Source: JACVRN01 sp963715565 (GTDB taxonomy: Bacteria > Acidobacteriota > Blastocatellia > Pyrinomonadales > Pyrinomonadaceae). Taken from it: a stretch of DNA of 64,000 bases. This document shows, piece by piece, positions 26,396 through 34,619 of this stretch. Numbering within the stretch: position 1 is the first letter of the stretch; every line of letters starts with the position of its first letter. Location of the stretch: positions 3,224,001 through 3,288,000 of the forward strand of contig OY970256.1 in the NCBI GenBank assembly GCA_963715565.1, given 5' to 3'. The notes under the pieces are model-generated. The model had not been told where the DNA came from and did not search any database. It was given only the letters and a program-made list of their open reading frames with translations. Made by a program: the position numbers and the translations under genes.

Positions 26396-27901
26396 TTAAA
26401 AATTACCGTAAATAAATTGCACTTCGGCGCTCGCCAGATAATAAAGCCCGACGCCGATGGAAAGAATCAAAACGGCCTGCGCCGGAGCGGGCAGCCATGT
26501 CCAGCTTGCGCGAATCTTTTCCAGCGCGCCCTTCGGGAACCAGTGCGAGAGATACCCCAGAACCAGCACGGTAATCACAGGCCACTGTAAATTTCCCGTC
26601 GTGAAATTCAACGCGCCGAGACGCTTCAAAATTTCCCATGCCTGCTCAAGGCTTGAGGCGCGGAAGAAAATCCACGTCAGGCAGACAAAGTGGAAGGTAG
26701 TAAAAACGCAAATCGCTTTAATCCACCACTGCTGTCTAGGCCTCTGCTTCAACCTGCGGCGACGATTCTCCCACCAGCGATTGACCGCTAATCCAAACCC
26801 GTGCATCCCGCCCCAGATGACAAACGTCCACGCCGCGCCGTGCCACAAACCGCCTATCAACATCGTCAGCACAACGTTGCGGTACATGTTGAATTGCCGC
26901 TTGCGCAAGCCCCCTATGGAGAAATAAACGTAGTCGGTCAGCCAGTTCGAGAGCGTGATGTGCCAGCGTTTCCAGAAGTCGGGCAGGTTCTGCGCGCGGT
27001 AAGGCGAATTAAAATTCAGGGGCAGCCGGTAGCCCAAAAGCAGGGCCGAGCCGATGGCTATGTCACTGTAGCCGGAGAAGTCGCAGTAAATCTGTATCGC
27101 GTAGGCGTAGACGGCGGCCAGAGTTTCCAGCGAAGAATAGAGCTGCGGCTGATCAAAGACACGCCCTACCAGATTGTTCGCTAAATAATCCGCAATCGCT
27201 ATCTTCTTCAACAGCCCGAGCATAATCAGGAAGATGGCCTGCGTGCCTTCGTCGCTCGTCAGTTCGGGCGCGCGCAGGCGAAACTGCGGCAGCAGCTCTT
27301 TGGCGCGCACCACGGGTCCGGCAATCACCGTCGGGAAAAAGGCCACGAACGTCAGGTAATCCAGAAAGCTACGGGTCGGCTCCATCTGCTTGCGATAAAC
27401 GTCTATGACGTAGCTCAACGAGCGGAACGTGATAAAGGAAAGCCCCAGGGGAAGCGCAACCGCGAGCACGAAAGGCTCTGCATCGCCCGTGAAGAGAGCC
27501 GTCAAGGCTTGCGGCGTCTGGACGTTCAGGAGATTGCAGACGGACGTCGCGGCGCTTAAAAGCCAGGGCTGAACGGTGTTGACAAGCGAGGCGGTCGAGC
27601 TACTGAAGAAGTTGAAATACTTGAAGGCGAAAAGCGCGCCGATGTCTACGAGGATGCTTGTCCAAAGGAGGAGCTTGCGTTTTGTACTGGAAGCGGTGCG
27701 GCCTAAAAGAAGCGCGACGAGATAATCCGTGGTCGAGATGAGAAAGATGAGACCTAAAAATTTCCAGCTCCACAGTGCGTAGAAGTAGTAGCTGGCGATG
27801 AGCACGAGCACGGTGCGCGTGCGACGGCGCGAGGCCACCATCCAATAAAGGAAGAAGACCACCGCCAGAAAGACCATGTACTTGCCGCTGGTAAAAAACA
27901 T
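26396..27901 (-). CDS. MBOAT-family membrane O-acyltransferase (AlgI/DltB-like)
   Basis: A polytopic membrane enzyme, 501 residues, that passes an acyl group from a cytoplasmic donor across the membrane to an extracytoplasmic acceptor or partner. About ten transmembrane helices; the MBOAT core ends in IGGLWHGAAWTFVIWGGMHG with the conserved His354 and the catalytic-type His367. FFPTVIAGPVVRAKELLPQF is the usual AlgI segment. It lies 68 bases before the zinc-ribbon SGNH gene and upstream of ACP and KAS III on the same strand. Start ATG at 27901. Acceptor polymer unknown; peptidoglycan, exopolysaccharide or lipid are all possible. Confidence 0.9.
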   Translation of the reverse strand: MFFTSGKYMVFLAVVFFLYWMVASRRRTRTVLVLIASYYFYALWSWKFLGLIFLISTTDYLVALLLGRTASSTKRKLLLWTSILVDIGALFAFKYFNFFSSSTASLVNTVQPWLLSAATSVCNLLNVQTPQALTALFTGDAEPFVLAVALPLGLSFITFRSLSYVIDVYRKQMEPTRSFLDYLTFVAFFPTVIAGPVVRAKELLPQFRLRAPELTSDEGTQAIFLIMLGLLKKIAIADYLANNLVGRVFDQPQLYSSLETLAAVYAYAIQIYCDFSGYSDIAIGSALLLGYRLPLNFNSPYRAQNLPDFWKRWHITLSNWLTDYVYFSIGGLRKRQFNMYRNVVLTMLIGGLWHGAAWTFVIWGGMHGFGLAVNRWWENRRRRLKQRPRQQWWIKAICVFTTFHFVCLTWIFFRASSLEQAWEILKRLGALNFTTGNLQWPVITVLVLGYLSHWFPKGALEKIRASWTWLPAPAQAVLILSIGVGLYYLASAEVQFIYGNF

Positions 27902-28029
27902 CGCCGACCTACTTCAAATTAAAGTCCGAATCCCGGCACACTTCCCGCACGGTTAAGCTACAACACACGCTTCTTCCGTTACCCTATAGCCCCGGCCCGT
28001 CTCATCATCGGTTGTACGCGCGCTTGCTT

Positions 28030-28480
28030 TAACGCTCAACCGTAAGGGGCACGCCAGCGAGATGTGGCAACCCTCAGTCAGGACGCGAAGACCATCGTTT
28101 GCAGTTGTACGGTACGAGTGGCGGCATGTTCTAGCTTCAAGTGGCTGCTTGAAGAGAGGTCGGAAGGTCCAACCTTTTGGGGCAACACTTTATTTTCGAG
28201 GCCGCCTCTGGATGTTACGCCCAATAGAGCGAGCGGCCCCTTCGGGGCAGCCGCGCTCTGTTGAGCGCACACAGGATTTACTCTCAAAGAACGCCCCTCG
28301 TTTTTTGAGAAACGGGTAGGCGCTTTGAACCTCTTGCAATCCCGAGAGCCGATGCGAAGAACCTTTGAAGGCGCTCGGGTAAAACCTTTATCAAAACCCT
28401 CGGATGCCGTGCGCGAAAACCCACGAGACTCATGAGACGAATCCGGCTCCCACACAGGCGCGCTCACCTCAAGAACGGCA
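28030..28480. ncRNA. Candidate structured non-coding RNA (unassigned)
   Basis: The 740-base gap between MBOAT and the next SGNH gene holds a hairpin-dense stretch. Stems seen: 28045-28074 (AGGGG..GCCA/TGGC..CCCT), 28135-28154 (CTTCAAG/CTTGAAG), 28164-28176 (AAGGT/ACCTT), 28226-28259 (AGAGC..GCGGCCCC-UUCG loop), 28284-28328 (TCAAAG..CGCC/GGCG..CTTTGA), 28341-28379 (CCCGAG/CTCGGG), 28399-28427 (CTCG..GTG/CAC..CGAG). The UUCG tetraloop favours the plus strand. Open frames here look non-coding. It does not match RNase P, tmRNA or SRP RNA consensus that I can recall. Strand and function uncertain. Confidence 0.4.
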
Positions 28481-28526
28481 TCTTGGCCGAACTATACAGA
28501 AGCCGCTCGCACGGCGTCAATAAGAG

Positions 28527-28651
28527 CAGTGACAAGTGACGAGTGACAAGTGACAAGCTAAAGGCCAAAAACAGTGACAGGTGACAGGTGACAAGCTAAA
28601 TCAGCTTGTTTCTTGCTCGTCACTTGTCACCTGTCACTTGTCACTGTTTTT
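28527..28651. repeat. Double heptamer hairpin element (AGTGACA word)
   Basis: Two successive left arrays (28527-28557 and 28573-28597) face one long right array (28617-28646). Some units carry the AGGTGAC variant. It sits directly at the end of the second SGNH gene. Confidence 0.8.
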
Positions 28652-29876
28652 GGCGGCGTGTTGAGCGCGGGGCGCGCGTTTTGTAATCGTTGTAAGAAAG
28701 CATCAGGTCGTTGTAGAACATCCCGCCCATGCGTATGTAGCCCGCGCTCGTCAGGTGCACGCGGTCGCCCTGTCCAAGACCCTGCTGCGCCCAGAGGTTC
28801 ATAGAGCCCGCGCCGCCCATCGCCGCGTAAGAACTCCAGAAGGCTGCGCCGACTTCATAAGCCGCGCGCTTCTGCGCCTCAATCATCGCGGGCATCTTCG
28901 AGGAGACATCCACGTCCGCGCGGTCCGGCGGGCCGTAAACAATAATCGAAGCCTGAGGGGCTGCGCGGCGGAAGCGCCGCAGGATGTTGGCGAACATGCG
29001 CTGGTAGGACTCAACGCTCCAATCCGTGTCCGATACCTCGTTGGTCCCGTAGGCGATGATAATCAGGTCCGGCTTGCGCTGCACAAGGTTGTCCACAAAG
29101 GCCGTGTCGTTCCAGCTTAACAAGCGGTTGGCGCGCGCGCCGTTAATCCCGAGCACGTCGTAAGAGACGCCGGGAGCGATGTGTTCGGTGACGATTCCAA
29201 GGATGCGCGTACGGCCCGGCGCGAGCGTGCGAATCTCTATCCGGTGGCTGCGATCAGAAGGAGCGTCGTAGGTAAAGTAATCCGGCGCGGGCGCGTCCGA
29301 ATTGAGCGACATGGGGCGTTCGAGCACGCTCACACCGTCAACCATAATATCAATCGTCCCGCCGCCGGGCTGGCGCAGGAAATAGATCTCGAAATGGTTG
29401 CAGACGGTTTCGAGCCACGCGCTTTCGCCCGCGCGGTCTGTACTGATGCTCACACCTGCCAGACCATAAATACCATCCACAGCACCCTTGCCTGCCAGCC
29501 CGTCCGTCCACCATCCGGAGGTCGTGCCGCTCTGTACGCCGCGCCGCTGAGTGCTTTTGGTAGGATTGCCCGCCAGCATGTAACCCGCGCCGCCGTCTCC
29601 GAAATCACGCTGGAAGCTGCGGCGAATCTCCGCCGTCAGGATGTCGGCAGCCGTGTGCGAATCGCCGTAGTGCATGACACGCACGGGCTCAATCCTTCGA
29701 CCCGATTTGATTTGCGTCAGCGCGCGAAAGAAATTGTCCAGCCCCGCCGGATTTTCAACGCGACTCCGGGCCTGTTGAAGCGCGCGCGACGAATCGGCAG
29801 GCACAAACAGCACGCCCGCCATCAAGACCAGGCTCAACGCCAACACGCTCAATCTCTTTACCACGCCCACGGTCAT
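28641..29876 (-). CDS. Secreted SGNH/GDSL hydrolase-like protein
   Basis: A 411-residue exported protein: signal peptide (residues 8-33), then an SGNH fold with HYGDSHT (Ser73 nucleophile), AYGTNE, and DRVHLTSAGY (D371, H374). As in the zinc-ribbon SGNH protein of the same cluster, a beta-sandwich insert follows block I (IYFLRQPGGGTIDIMVDG), so the two are paralogues of one architecture with different anchoring: one membrane-bound, one free in the periplasm. Likely esterase or acyltransferase on the same acyl-modified polymer as the MBOAT enzyme (inference). First gene of the minus-strand run, separated from MBOAT by the candidate RNA. Confidence 0.82.
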   Translation of the reverse strand: MTVGVVKRLSVLALSLVLMAGVLFVPADSSRALQQARSRVENPAGLDNFFRALTQIKSGRRIEPVRVMHYGDSHTAADILTAEIRRSFQRDFGDGGAGYMLAGNPTKSTQRRGVQSGTTSGWWTDGLAGKGAVDGIYGLAGVSISTDRAGESAWLETVCNHFEIYFLRQPGGGTIDIMVDGVSVLERPMSLNSDAPAPDYFTYDAPSDRSHRIEIRTLAPGRTRILGIVTEHIAPGVSYDVLGINGARANRLLSWNDTAFVDNLVQRKPDLIIIAYGTNEVSDTDWSVESYQRMFANILRRFRRAAPQASIIVYGPPDRADVDVSSKMPAMIEAQKRAAYEVGAAFWSSYAAMGGAGSMNLWAQQGLGQGDRVHLTSAGYIRMGGMFYNDLMLSYNDYKTRAPRSTRRQKQ

Positions 29877-30111
29877 CGCTTTTCCATACCCTGCATCCGG
29901 CTCGCGCCCGTCAATCTTTAATCGAGAGGAGTTCTACGATTGTCGAGGATATACGCTAAGAGGAGTCTTTACTAATGTGTCGCCCAACGGGGGCCGCACG
30001 TGAGAGATGCCCGTCAGACGCGCGCGGTTGCCACAAGCAGCCGCTCTGTGAGAGCATCACCCGTCGCTATTATAAGCCACAGCCCACGATTTTTCACTAG
30101 AGTTAAATCAA

Positions 30112-31311
30112 ATGACAACTCCGGCATCCCTCAAACACCGCCACGTCTCGCATAAAGCGAGCCTCTTTACCGAATCCGTCATCCGCGAGATGACGCGCGA
30201 AGCCTTGAAACACGGGGCCGTCAATCTCTCGCAGGGCTTCCCGGATTTCAGTGCTCCCGAAGACATCAAGCGCATGGCGATGCAGGCCATCCAGAACGAC
30301 GTTAATCAATATGCGATTACGTGGGGCGCGCGTGATTTTCGTGAAGCCATCGCCCGCAAGACGAAATGGTATCTGGGCCTGGACGTAAATCCTGAAACAG
30401 AGCTGACGGTGACGTGCGGCTCGACCGAAGGCATGATCGCGGCGATGATGGCGACCGTAGACCCCGGAGAAGAGGTCATCGTCTTCGAGCCTTTTTATGA
30501 AAACTACGCGCCCGACGCCATCCTCTCCGACGCTCGCCCGCGCTACATTCCTCTGCGTGCGCCCGACTGGACGTTTGACCGCGACGAGCTGCGCGCGGCC
30601 TTTAACGATAAGACCAAGGCAATCATCATCTGCAATCCGAACAACCCCACGGGCAAGGTTTTCACGCGTGACGAACTGGAATTCATCGCAAGTCTTTGCC
30701 GCGAATTCGACGCGCTCTGCTTCACGGACGAAATCTACGAGCACATCCTTTACCCGCGCGACGGGGCCGAGGTGAGCCACATCTCCATGGCGCAGCTCGA
30801 AGGGATGCGCGAGCGCACGGTAATCGTCAATTCCATGTCAAAGACCTACTCGGTGACGGGCTGGCGCGTGGGCTACTGCATCGCGCCGCCGGAGATTACG
30901 GGCGCGATACGCAAGGTCCACGATTTTCTGACCGTCGGCGCGGCGGCTCCCTTGCAGGCCGCAGGAGCTTACGCGCTTTCGCTTCCCGTCGAGTATTACG
31001 AAAAGCTGCGAGCTGAATATACTGCGCGACGAGACCTGCTTCTGCCCGTGCTCGAAGAGGCAGGCTTCGAGACGTTTCGTCCAGACGGCGCTTATTACAT
31101 CATGACCGACATCAGCCGTTTTGGTTTTAAGGACGACGTGGAATTCACGCGCCACCTGATACGCGAAATCGGCGTCGCCTGCGTTCCCGGCTCAAGCTTT
31201 TACAGTCGTCCCGAGCTGGGCGCGCAACAGGTGCGCTTCTGTTTCTGTAAAAAGGACGAGACGCTCCTTGAGGCGGCTGAGAGATTAGGCAAACTCCGTT
31301 CTAGAATTTAA
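30112..31311 (+). CDS. Class I/II PLP aminotransferase (kynurenine/methionine aminotransferase-like)
   Basis: A fold-type I PLP enzyme of 399 residues that moves amino groups between amino acids and 2-oxo acids. Signature elements: LSQGFPDF near the N-terminus (substrate loop), NPNNPTGKVF, the Asp/Tyr pair in FTDEIYEHILY, and the Schiff-base lysine K244 in SMSKTYSVTGWRVGY; QVRFCFCKKDE carries the carboxylate-binding Arg. The sequence style (SQGFPDF, MSKTYSVTGWR) is that of the YbdL/KAT subgroup, which uses aromatic amino acids and methionine. Monocistronic, with a Family B repeat after its stop. Confidence 0.9.
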   Translation: MTTPASLKHRHVSHKASLFTESVIREMTREALKHGAVNLSQGFPDFSAPEDIKRMAMQAIQNDVNQYAITWGARDFREAIARKTKWYLGLDVNPETELTVTCGSTEGMIAAMMATVDPGEEVIVFEPFYENYAPDAILSDARPRYIPLRAPDWTFDRDELRAAFNDKTKAIIICNPNNPTGKVFTRDELEFIASLCREFDALCFTDEIYEHILYPRDGAEVSHISMAQLEGMRERTVIVNSMSKTYSVTGWRVGYCIAPPEITGAIRKVHDFLTVGAAAPLQAAGAYALSLPVEYYEKLRAEYTARRDLLLPVLEEAGFETFRPDGAYYIMTDISRFGFKDDVEFTRHLIREIGVACVPGSSFYSRPELGAQQVRFCFCKKDETLLEAAERLGKLRSRI

Positions 31312-31324
31312 GGGGCTGGTTGAA

Positions 31325-31479
31325 AAGCCCCGTAGGGGCTCGAATGTTTATAGCTCAATAGGATTCCCAATTAATTTTTAGCTCCGTCAGGAGCGGCATG
31401 TTTTACATTTCGCTCCTGACGGAGCTTCAATAAAAATAACTGGCTCGGAACTATAAACATCCTCGCTCCTACGGAGCTT
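31325..31479. repeat. Family B hairpin repeat, copy 1
   Basis: Outer motif GCCCCGTAGGGGCTCGAATGTTTATAG at 31326-31353 (split: hairpin, then TGTTTATAG) faces CTATAAACATCCTCGCTCC..GGAGC at 31451-31478. The central inverted repeat GCTCCGTCAGGAGCG (31381-31395) pairs with CGCTCCTGACGGAGC (31411-31425). Confidence 0.8.
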
Positions 31480-31523
31480 TGTAAGATAATTTTGCTTCGT
31501 CTGTGACTTGAAACTTCCTTCGG

Positions 31524-31709
31524 ATGTGGGACGCCAAGCGACAAATCATCTGGCTCGCGACCGCCGTTGTGGTCGCGACCTTTGTTGTCTACATGGATGC
31601 TTTTGACGACGCGGGGCAATTCGACCTCAAATATTTCCTGCTGCTCGAAGCGGTCTTCCTCGCCATCATCGGCGTGATGTTTTACGTCTACTCAAGACAG
31701 AAATCCTGA
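31524..31709 (+). CDS. Small two-helix membrane protein
   Basis: A 61-residue protein with two predicted transmembrane helices (about residues 8-23, IIWLATAVVVATFVVY, and 38-56, LLLEAVFLAIIGVMFYVY) joined by an acidic loop, ending in a basic YSRQKS tail. No clear ribosome site. Squeezed between a Family B and a Family A repeat with nothing else around it. No family recognised; the clear two-helix pattern argues that it is real. Confidence 0.5.
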   Translation: MWDAKRQIIWLATAVVVATFVVYMDAFDDAGQFDLKYFLLLEAVFLAIIGVMFYVYSRQKS

Positions 31710-31720
31710 CAGGCAAGCTA

Positions 31721-31911
31721 CAGCCCCTGAAAGGGGCGACATATCAGTAGCCCACGGCGTCAGCCGTGGGAATAAGCGTCGAATAAAATAAGTGAGCCCC
31801 GGAGGGGCGACATCAAACTATGTCGCCCCTCCGGGGCTCAATCATAATGATAATGCCGTTGTCCCAGCACTGACGTTGCTGGGCTACTGATATAGCGCCC
31901 CTTCAGGGGCT
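31721..31911. repeat. Family A nested-hairpin repeat, copy 3
   Basis: Same five-hairpin plan as copies 1 and 2: core hairpins CCCACGGC..GCCGTGGG (left) and CCCAGCAC..TTGCTGGG (right), central inverted repeat GAGCCCCGGAGGGGCGACAT (31793-31812) with its complement (31820-31839). Confidence 0.85.
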
Positions 31912-31945
31912 GCGGGGCGTCGCGGCCTCTGAGGTCGAACTCACG

Positions 31946-32887
31946 TTACTTAATGGTCGGAGGCTGTAGGGTCTTGGCGCGGACCTGTACGCCGTTGTCC
32001 GAGACCAGAAGCAGACGGCGCGAGTCGCCGTAAGGAATGCTGGTCGGATTGTAGGCGAGGATGTAGCGATGCTTGCGCAGCTCGTCGCAGATTGATTTGG
32101 CCGCCGCCTGCGGCTCGTTTATCTGAAAGACGCGACCACCCGTGCCTTCGACGAGCTTCTGCACGACCTGCGCGGGCTTGGGCATGTCGCGCCTGAGCGC
32201 GCCGCCCGTCCTGTCGGCAGCCTGTATGGCGTAGAGCGTGATGTCCTGAAGCTGTAAATTATTCAGCGCGTCTTCAAACTTGGTCTTGCTGCCACGGTCC
32301 AGGCCGTCGCTGATGATGACAATCACGCGTTTCTGATTTGACGGCGCGAGCGGGCGCAGGGCTTCTTCCGCCACGGCGGTCAAAGCGTCGAAGAGATGCG
32401 GCTGCCCCTTCTTGCGAAAGCTTTTCAGAGAAGCTTCTATCTTCTTGGCGTCGTCCGTCCAGTCGATGACAATCTCCGCCTGCTCGTCATAGCCGACGAT
32501 TAAGAGCTTGTCGCCTTCGTAAATCTCGTAGGCAAACTCGCGCGCCGCCTGCTCAAGCTTTTCCACGTCGGCGCGCAGGGTCAGCGAGTTGTCTACCAGG
32601 AGGACTATGCGCGCAGGAGAGGGATCGGGCGAAAAGCTCTTGATGGTCTGCTCGACGCCGTTATCGTAGAGCGCAATCTGCTTGGCTGTGACGGGAGCTT
32701 CGGCGCTGTCTTCGCGCGCCGCATAGACGTTGATGAGCGTGCTCGATTCGGTCGCGTTGCGGTTGCGGCGACCCGCCTGACCCGCCGCCATCAACACTGC
32801 ACAGAGCAGAAAGAGCAGTGCCAAAGCTACATGCCCTGTACGACGTACGGCTTTTCGCTGCGGAGCTTTCGCTTGCGTGTCGCGCAT
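31946..32887 (-). CDS. Exported VWA-domain protein (acidobacterial VWFA-related)
   Basis: A 313-residue protein with an N-terminal signal or anchor helix (residues 18-37) and one von Willebrand A domain. The metal site (MIDAS) is D99-N-S-L-T in IVLLVDNSLTLRAD, with ISDGLDRGSKT providing the later Asp; the last position is Thr where Ser is usual. The pre-VWA segment VTAKQIALYDNGVEQTIKSF is the small beta domain common to acidobacterial members. Two similar proteins lie at 51-53 kb. Ligand unknown. Its start is 16 bases after the FmdB-like gene stop, so both are cotranscribed. Confidence 0.85.
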   Translation of the reverse strand: MRDTQAKAPQRKAVRRTGHVALALLFLLCAVLMAAGQAGRRNRNATESSTLINVYAAREDSAEAPVTAKQIALYDNGVEQTIKSFSPDPSPARIVLLVDNSLTLRADVEKLEQAAREFAYEIYEGDKLLIVGYDEQAEIVIDWTDDAKKIEASLKSFRKKGQPHLFDALTAVAEEALRPLAPSNQKRVIVIISDGLDRGSKTKFEDALNNLQLQDITLYAIQAADRTGGALRRDMPKPAQVVQKLVEGTGGRVFQINEPQAAAKSICDELRKHRYILAYNPTSIPYGDSRRLLLVSDNGVQVRAKTLQPPTIK

Positions 32888-32903
32888 GATTTTTGATTCC
32901 TGC

Positions 32904-33239
32904 TTAGTCGTCGCTTTGGCTTTTAGAAGAAGAACCCTTCGCGGACGCGCCCTTTTTCTTTGAGCTTGCTTCCTTGCTTGTTTCCTTGGATGCAGATTTC
33001 GTGTCGGTGGTTGAAGATTCCGTGGAAGTAGTTTTCTTTTCTTCTACGGGCTCACCCTTTTTCCCGGCGTAATCGGTGACGTACCAGCCCGAGCCCTTGA
33101 ACTGAATCGCCGGGGCCGACTGCACCTTTTCTACACGGCCCTTGCATTTGGGGCATCTGGTGAGGGGCTTATCCGAAAGCTTCTGCATCACCTCTGTACG
33201 TGCTTTGCATTTCCGACACTCATATTCATATAAGGGCAT
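32904..33239 (-). CDS. FmdB-type zinc ribbon protein
   Basis: An 111-residue protein: the N-terminal FmdB/CxxC zinc ribbon (MPLYEYECRKCKART, then TRCPKCKGRVEKV; two CxxC pairs) followed by a GSGWYVTDY segment and a low-complexity Ser/Lys/Thr tail of about 45 residues. Family members are putative transcription regulators, but no role is proven. The start is ATG at 33239, the conserved MPLYEYEC start of the family, not the upstream frame at 33263. First gene of an operon with the VWA protein. Confidence 0.88.
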   Translation of the reverse strand: MPLYEYECRKCKARTEVMQKLSDKPLTRCPKCKGRVEKVQSAPAIQFKGSGWYVTDYAGKKGEPVEEKKTTSTESSTTDTKSASKETSKEASSKKKGASAKGSSSKSQSDD

Positions 33240-33664
33240 GTCTGTCTCTTTCTCTCCCCGCACCCGCTCTCAAAAAAATTTTACAGCTCTCAGCTTTGTT
33301 TGCTGTAAGCAAATTATACGAGTCAGTCAGGTTGAGAGCAACTGCGCAAGCCTTTGATGCACAAATCACAGTGCGGTTGTTGCAACCTGTTGCCTGAGAC
33401 GAATAATTTATTTCGATTGCGATTTTTTTTGTAGCCTAAGCATACGCCTCGCAAGTTCCTCTTGCTCAAAACACCCCATCATGATGAACGAATCGGGCCT
33501 CAAGTGCTATCAATAGAGGGCTTACGCCTGCACGAACTAAATACATACAAAATAAGGACTTAAGTGGATAATAATCATGCTTCGCAAGCAACCTACAATA
33601 CTTCGAGCGCTTCTTACTCACGGCCTTGATGAACATGCTCTTTGGTAAGTGGCAAGTTCATTCG
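33240..33664. other. AT-rich gene-free stretch
   Basis: About 425 bases between the FmdB operon and the transglycosylase leader. AT-richer than the rest of the window (runs such as T8 near 33426). I see no gene, array or strong hairpin; promoters for both flanking genes should lie here. Confidence 0.5.
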
Positions 33665-33747
33665 CCCATGCGCAGCCCCCCAAGTTTCTGTCTGGCAGGA
33701 CAGAAATTGTTCCCTGATGACGGCCCCGGCGGTCATCGCTCACATGG
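33665..33747 (+). promoter_or_regulatory. Candidate structured 5' leader (three-way junction) of the transglycosylase gene
   Basis: Closing stem CCATG (33666-33670) with CATGG (33743-33747); hairpin TTTCTGTC/GACAGAAA (33685-33706); hairpin GATGAC-GCC/GGC-GTCATC (33716-33737). The 3' strand of the closing stem runs into the GGAG ribosome site (33746-33749) of the ATG at 33761, so folding could hide it. Not a riboswitch class I can name. Confidence 0.4.
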
Positions 33748-33760
33748 AGAATGAAACTGG

Positions 33761-34417
33761 ATGAGTCTGACCCGTTTTAGATTACGCTTTTGGTCTGCGA
33801 AGTACGCCCCCGTAGCAATTTTCACCCTTTTCTTTTTTACTAATTTAACAGGAATATTTTTTAGCCCTTCGGCGCTTGCGCCTTCCGCACAGGCTAGCCC
33901 CGCGCAGATGGAAGTCGCAGAGGATTACATCCCTGCTGACATTCCTTCTTCCGGCGACCGCGAGCTTGACCTTGTTATTATGCGCGCAGGCGAGCGCTAC
34001 GGCGTTGACCCACGCTTCATACACGCGGTTATCTGGCAGGAATCGAAATACAAAATGCAGGCACGCTCGCACGCGGGCGCGCAGGGATTGATGCAGTTGA
34101 TGCCCGCGACGGCGCGTCGTTTCGGCTGCAACGATTCCTACGATGTCGAATCAAACATAGACGCCGGGACAAAGTACCTGCGCTTTCTGCTCAAGCGCTT
34201 CAACGGCAACGTGACGCTGGCGCTCGCGGGCTACAACGCAGGCGAAGGCTCTGTAGATAAATACAACGGCGTTCCTCCCTTTAACGAGACGCAGAATTAC
34301 GTTCGCATCATCACTGGCCGCTACGGAAAAAACTTTCACCCTCTACTCTCGCCCGAACAGGCCCGCGTTGAGTTCCGGCTGCTACCGGAAGTCGCGCAGT
34401 TACAGCACGCAGACTAA
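33761..34417 (+). CDS. Lytic transglycosylase, SLT domain
   Basis: Peptidoglycan lyase of 218 residues, exported by an N-terminal signal peptide (residues 15-45). The SLT domain has catalytic E94 in VIWQESKYKMQARS, the GLMQLMPATARRFG motif and LAGYNAGEGSVDKYNG. Short C-terminal tail. A single-domain enzyme of the MltC/Slt35-like kind, distinct from the large TPR-type enzyme at 19.5 kb. GGAG lies 11 bases before the ATG, inside a foldable leader, so its translation may be regulated. Confidence 0.92.
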   Translation: MSLTRFRLRFWSAKYAPVAIFTLFFFTNLTGIFFSPSALAPSAQASPAQMEVAEDYIPADIPSSGDRELDLVIMRAGERYGVDPRFIHAVIWQESKYKMQARSHAGAQGLMQLMPATARRFGCNDSYDVESNIDAGTKYLRFLLKRFNGNVTLALAGYNAGEGSVDKYNGVPPFNETQNYVRIITGRYGKNFHPLLSPEQARVEFRLLPEVAQLQHAD

Positions 34418-34619
34418 TCGACCTCCCTTTAGCCTCATTCTCATCATCCAGACTCACGGCCAACACGCGCGCCACGGTTGTTTACTTTGCAACTTGGCGC
34501 GCGGTTCGCTATTATTTCGCCTTCGTTCCTCGAATCCCGACGCGCGCGCGCCAGCCGGAGACTTAAACCCGAAGCGGCGCTTGATTCTTTAAGAAAGCTC
34601 TCCCTCGTCATCTGTCCTT

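Noticed and set aside
28045..28130. Resemblance to a c-di-GMP-I riboswitch or B12 box (GGACGCGAAGACC, AGTCAGGA)
   Set aside because: The tetraloop receptor, closing stem and remaining conserved bases are missing; similarity is too short.
28078..28467. 129-codon open frame in the acylation-cluster gap
   Set aside because: No hydrophobic core, low-complexity composition, and it runs through strong hairpins; better explained as non-coding.
28310..28475. Similarity to the 3' half of RNase P RNA (GGGTAGGC, GAATCCGGCT)
   Set aside because: The obligatory GAGGAAAGTCC and CCAAATAG elements are absent upstream.
30103..30780. 225-codon minus-strand frame over the aminotransferase gene
   Set aside because: It is a shadow of a gene with intact PLP motifs on the plus strand.
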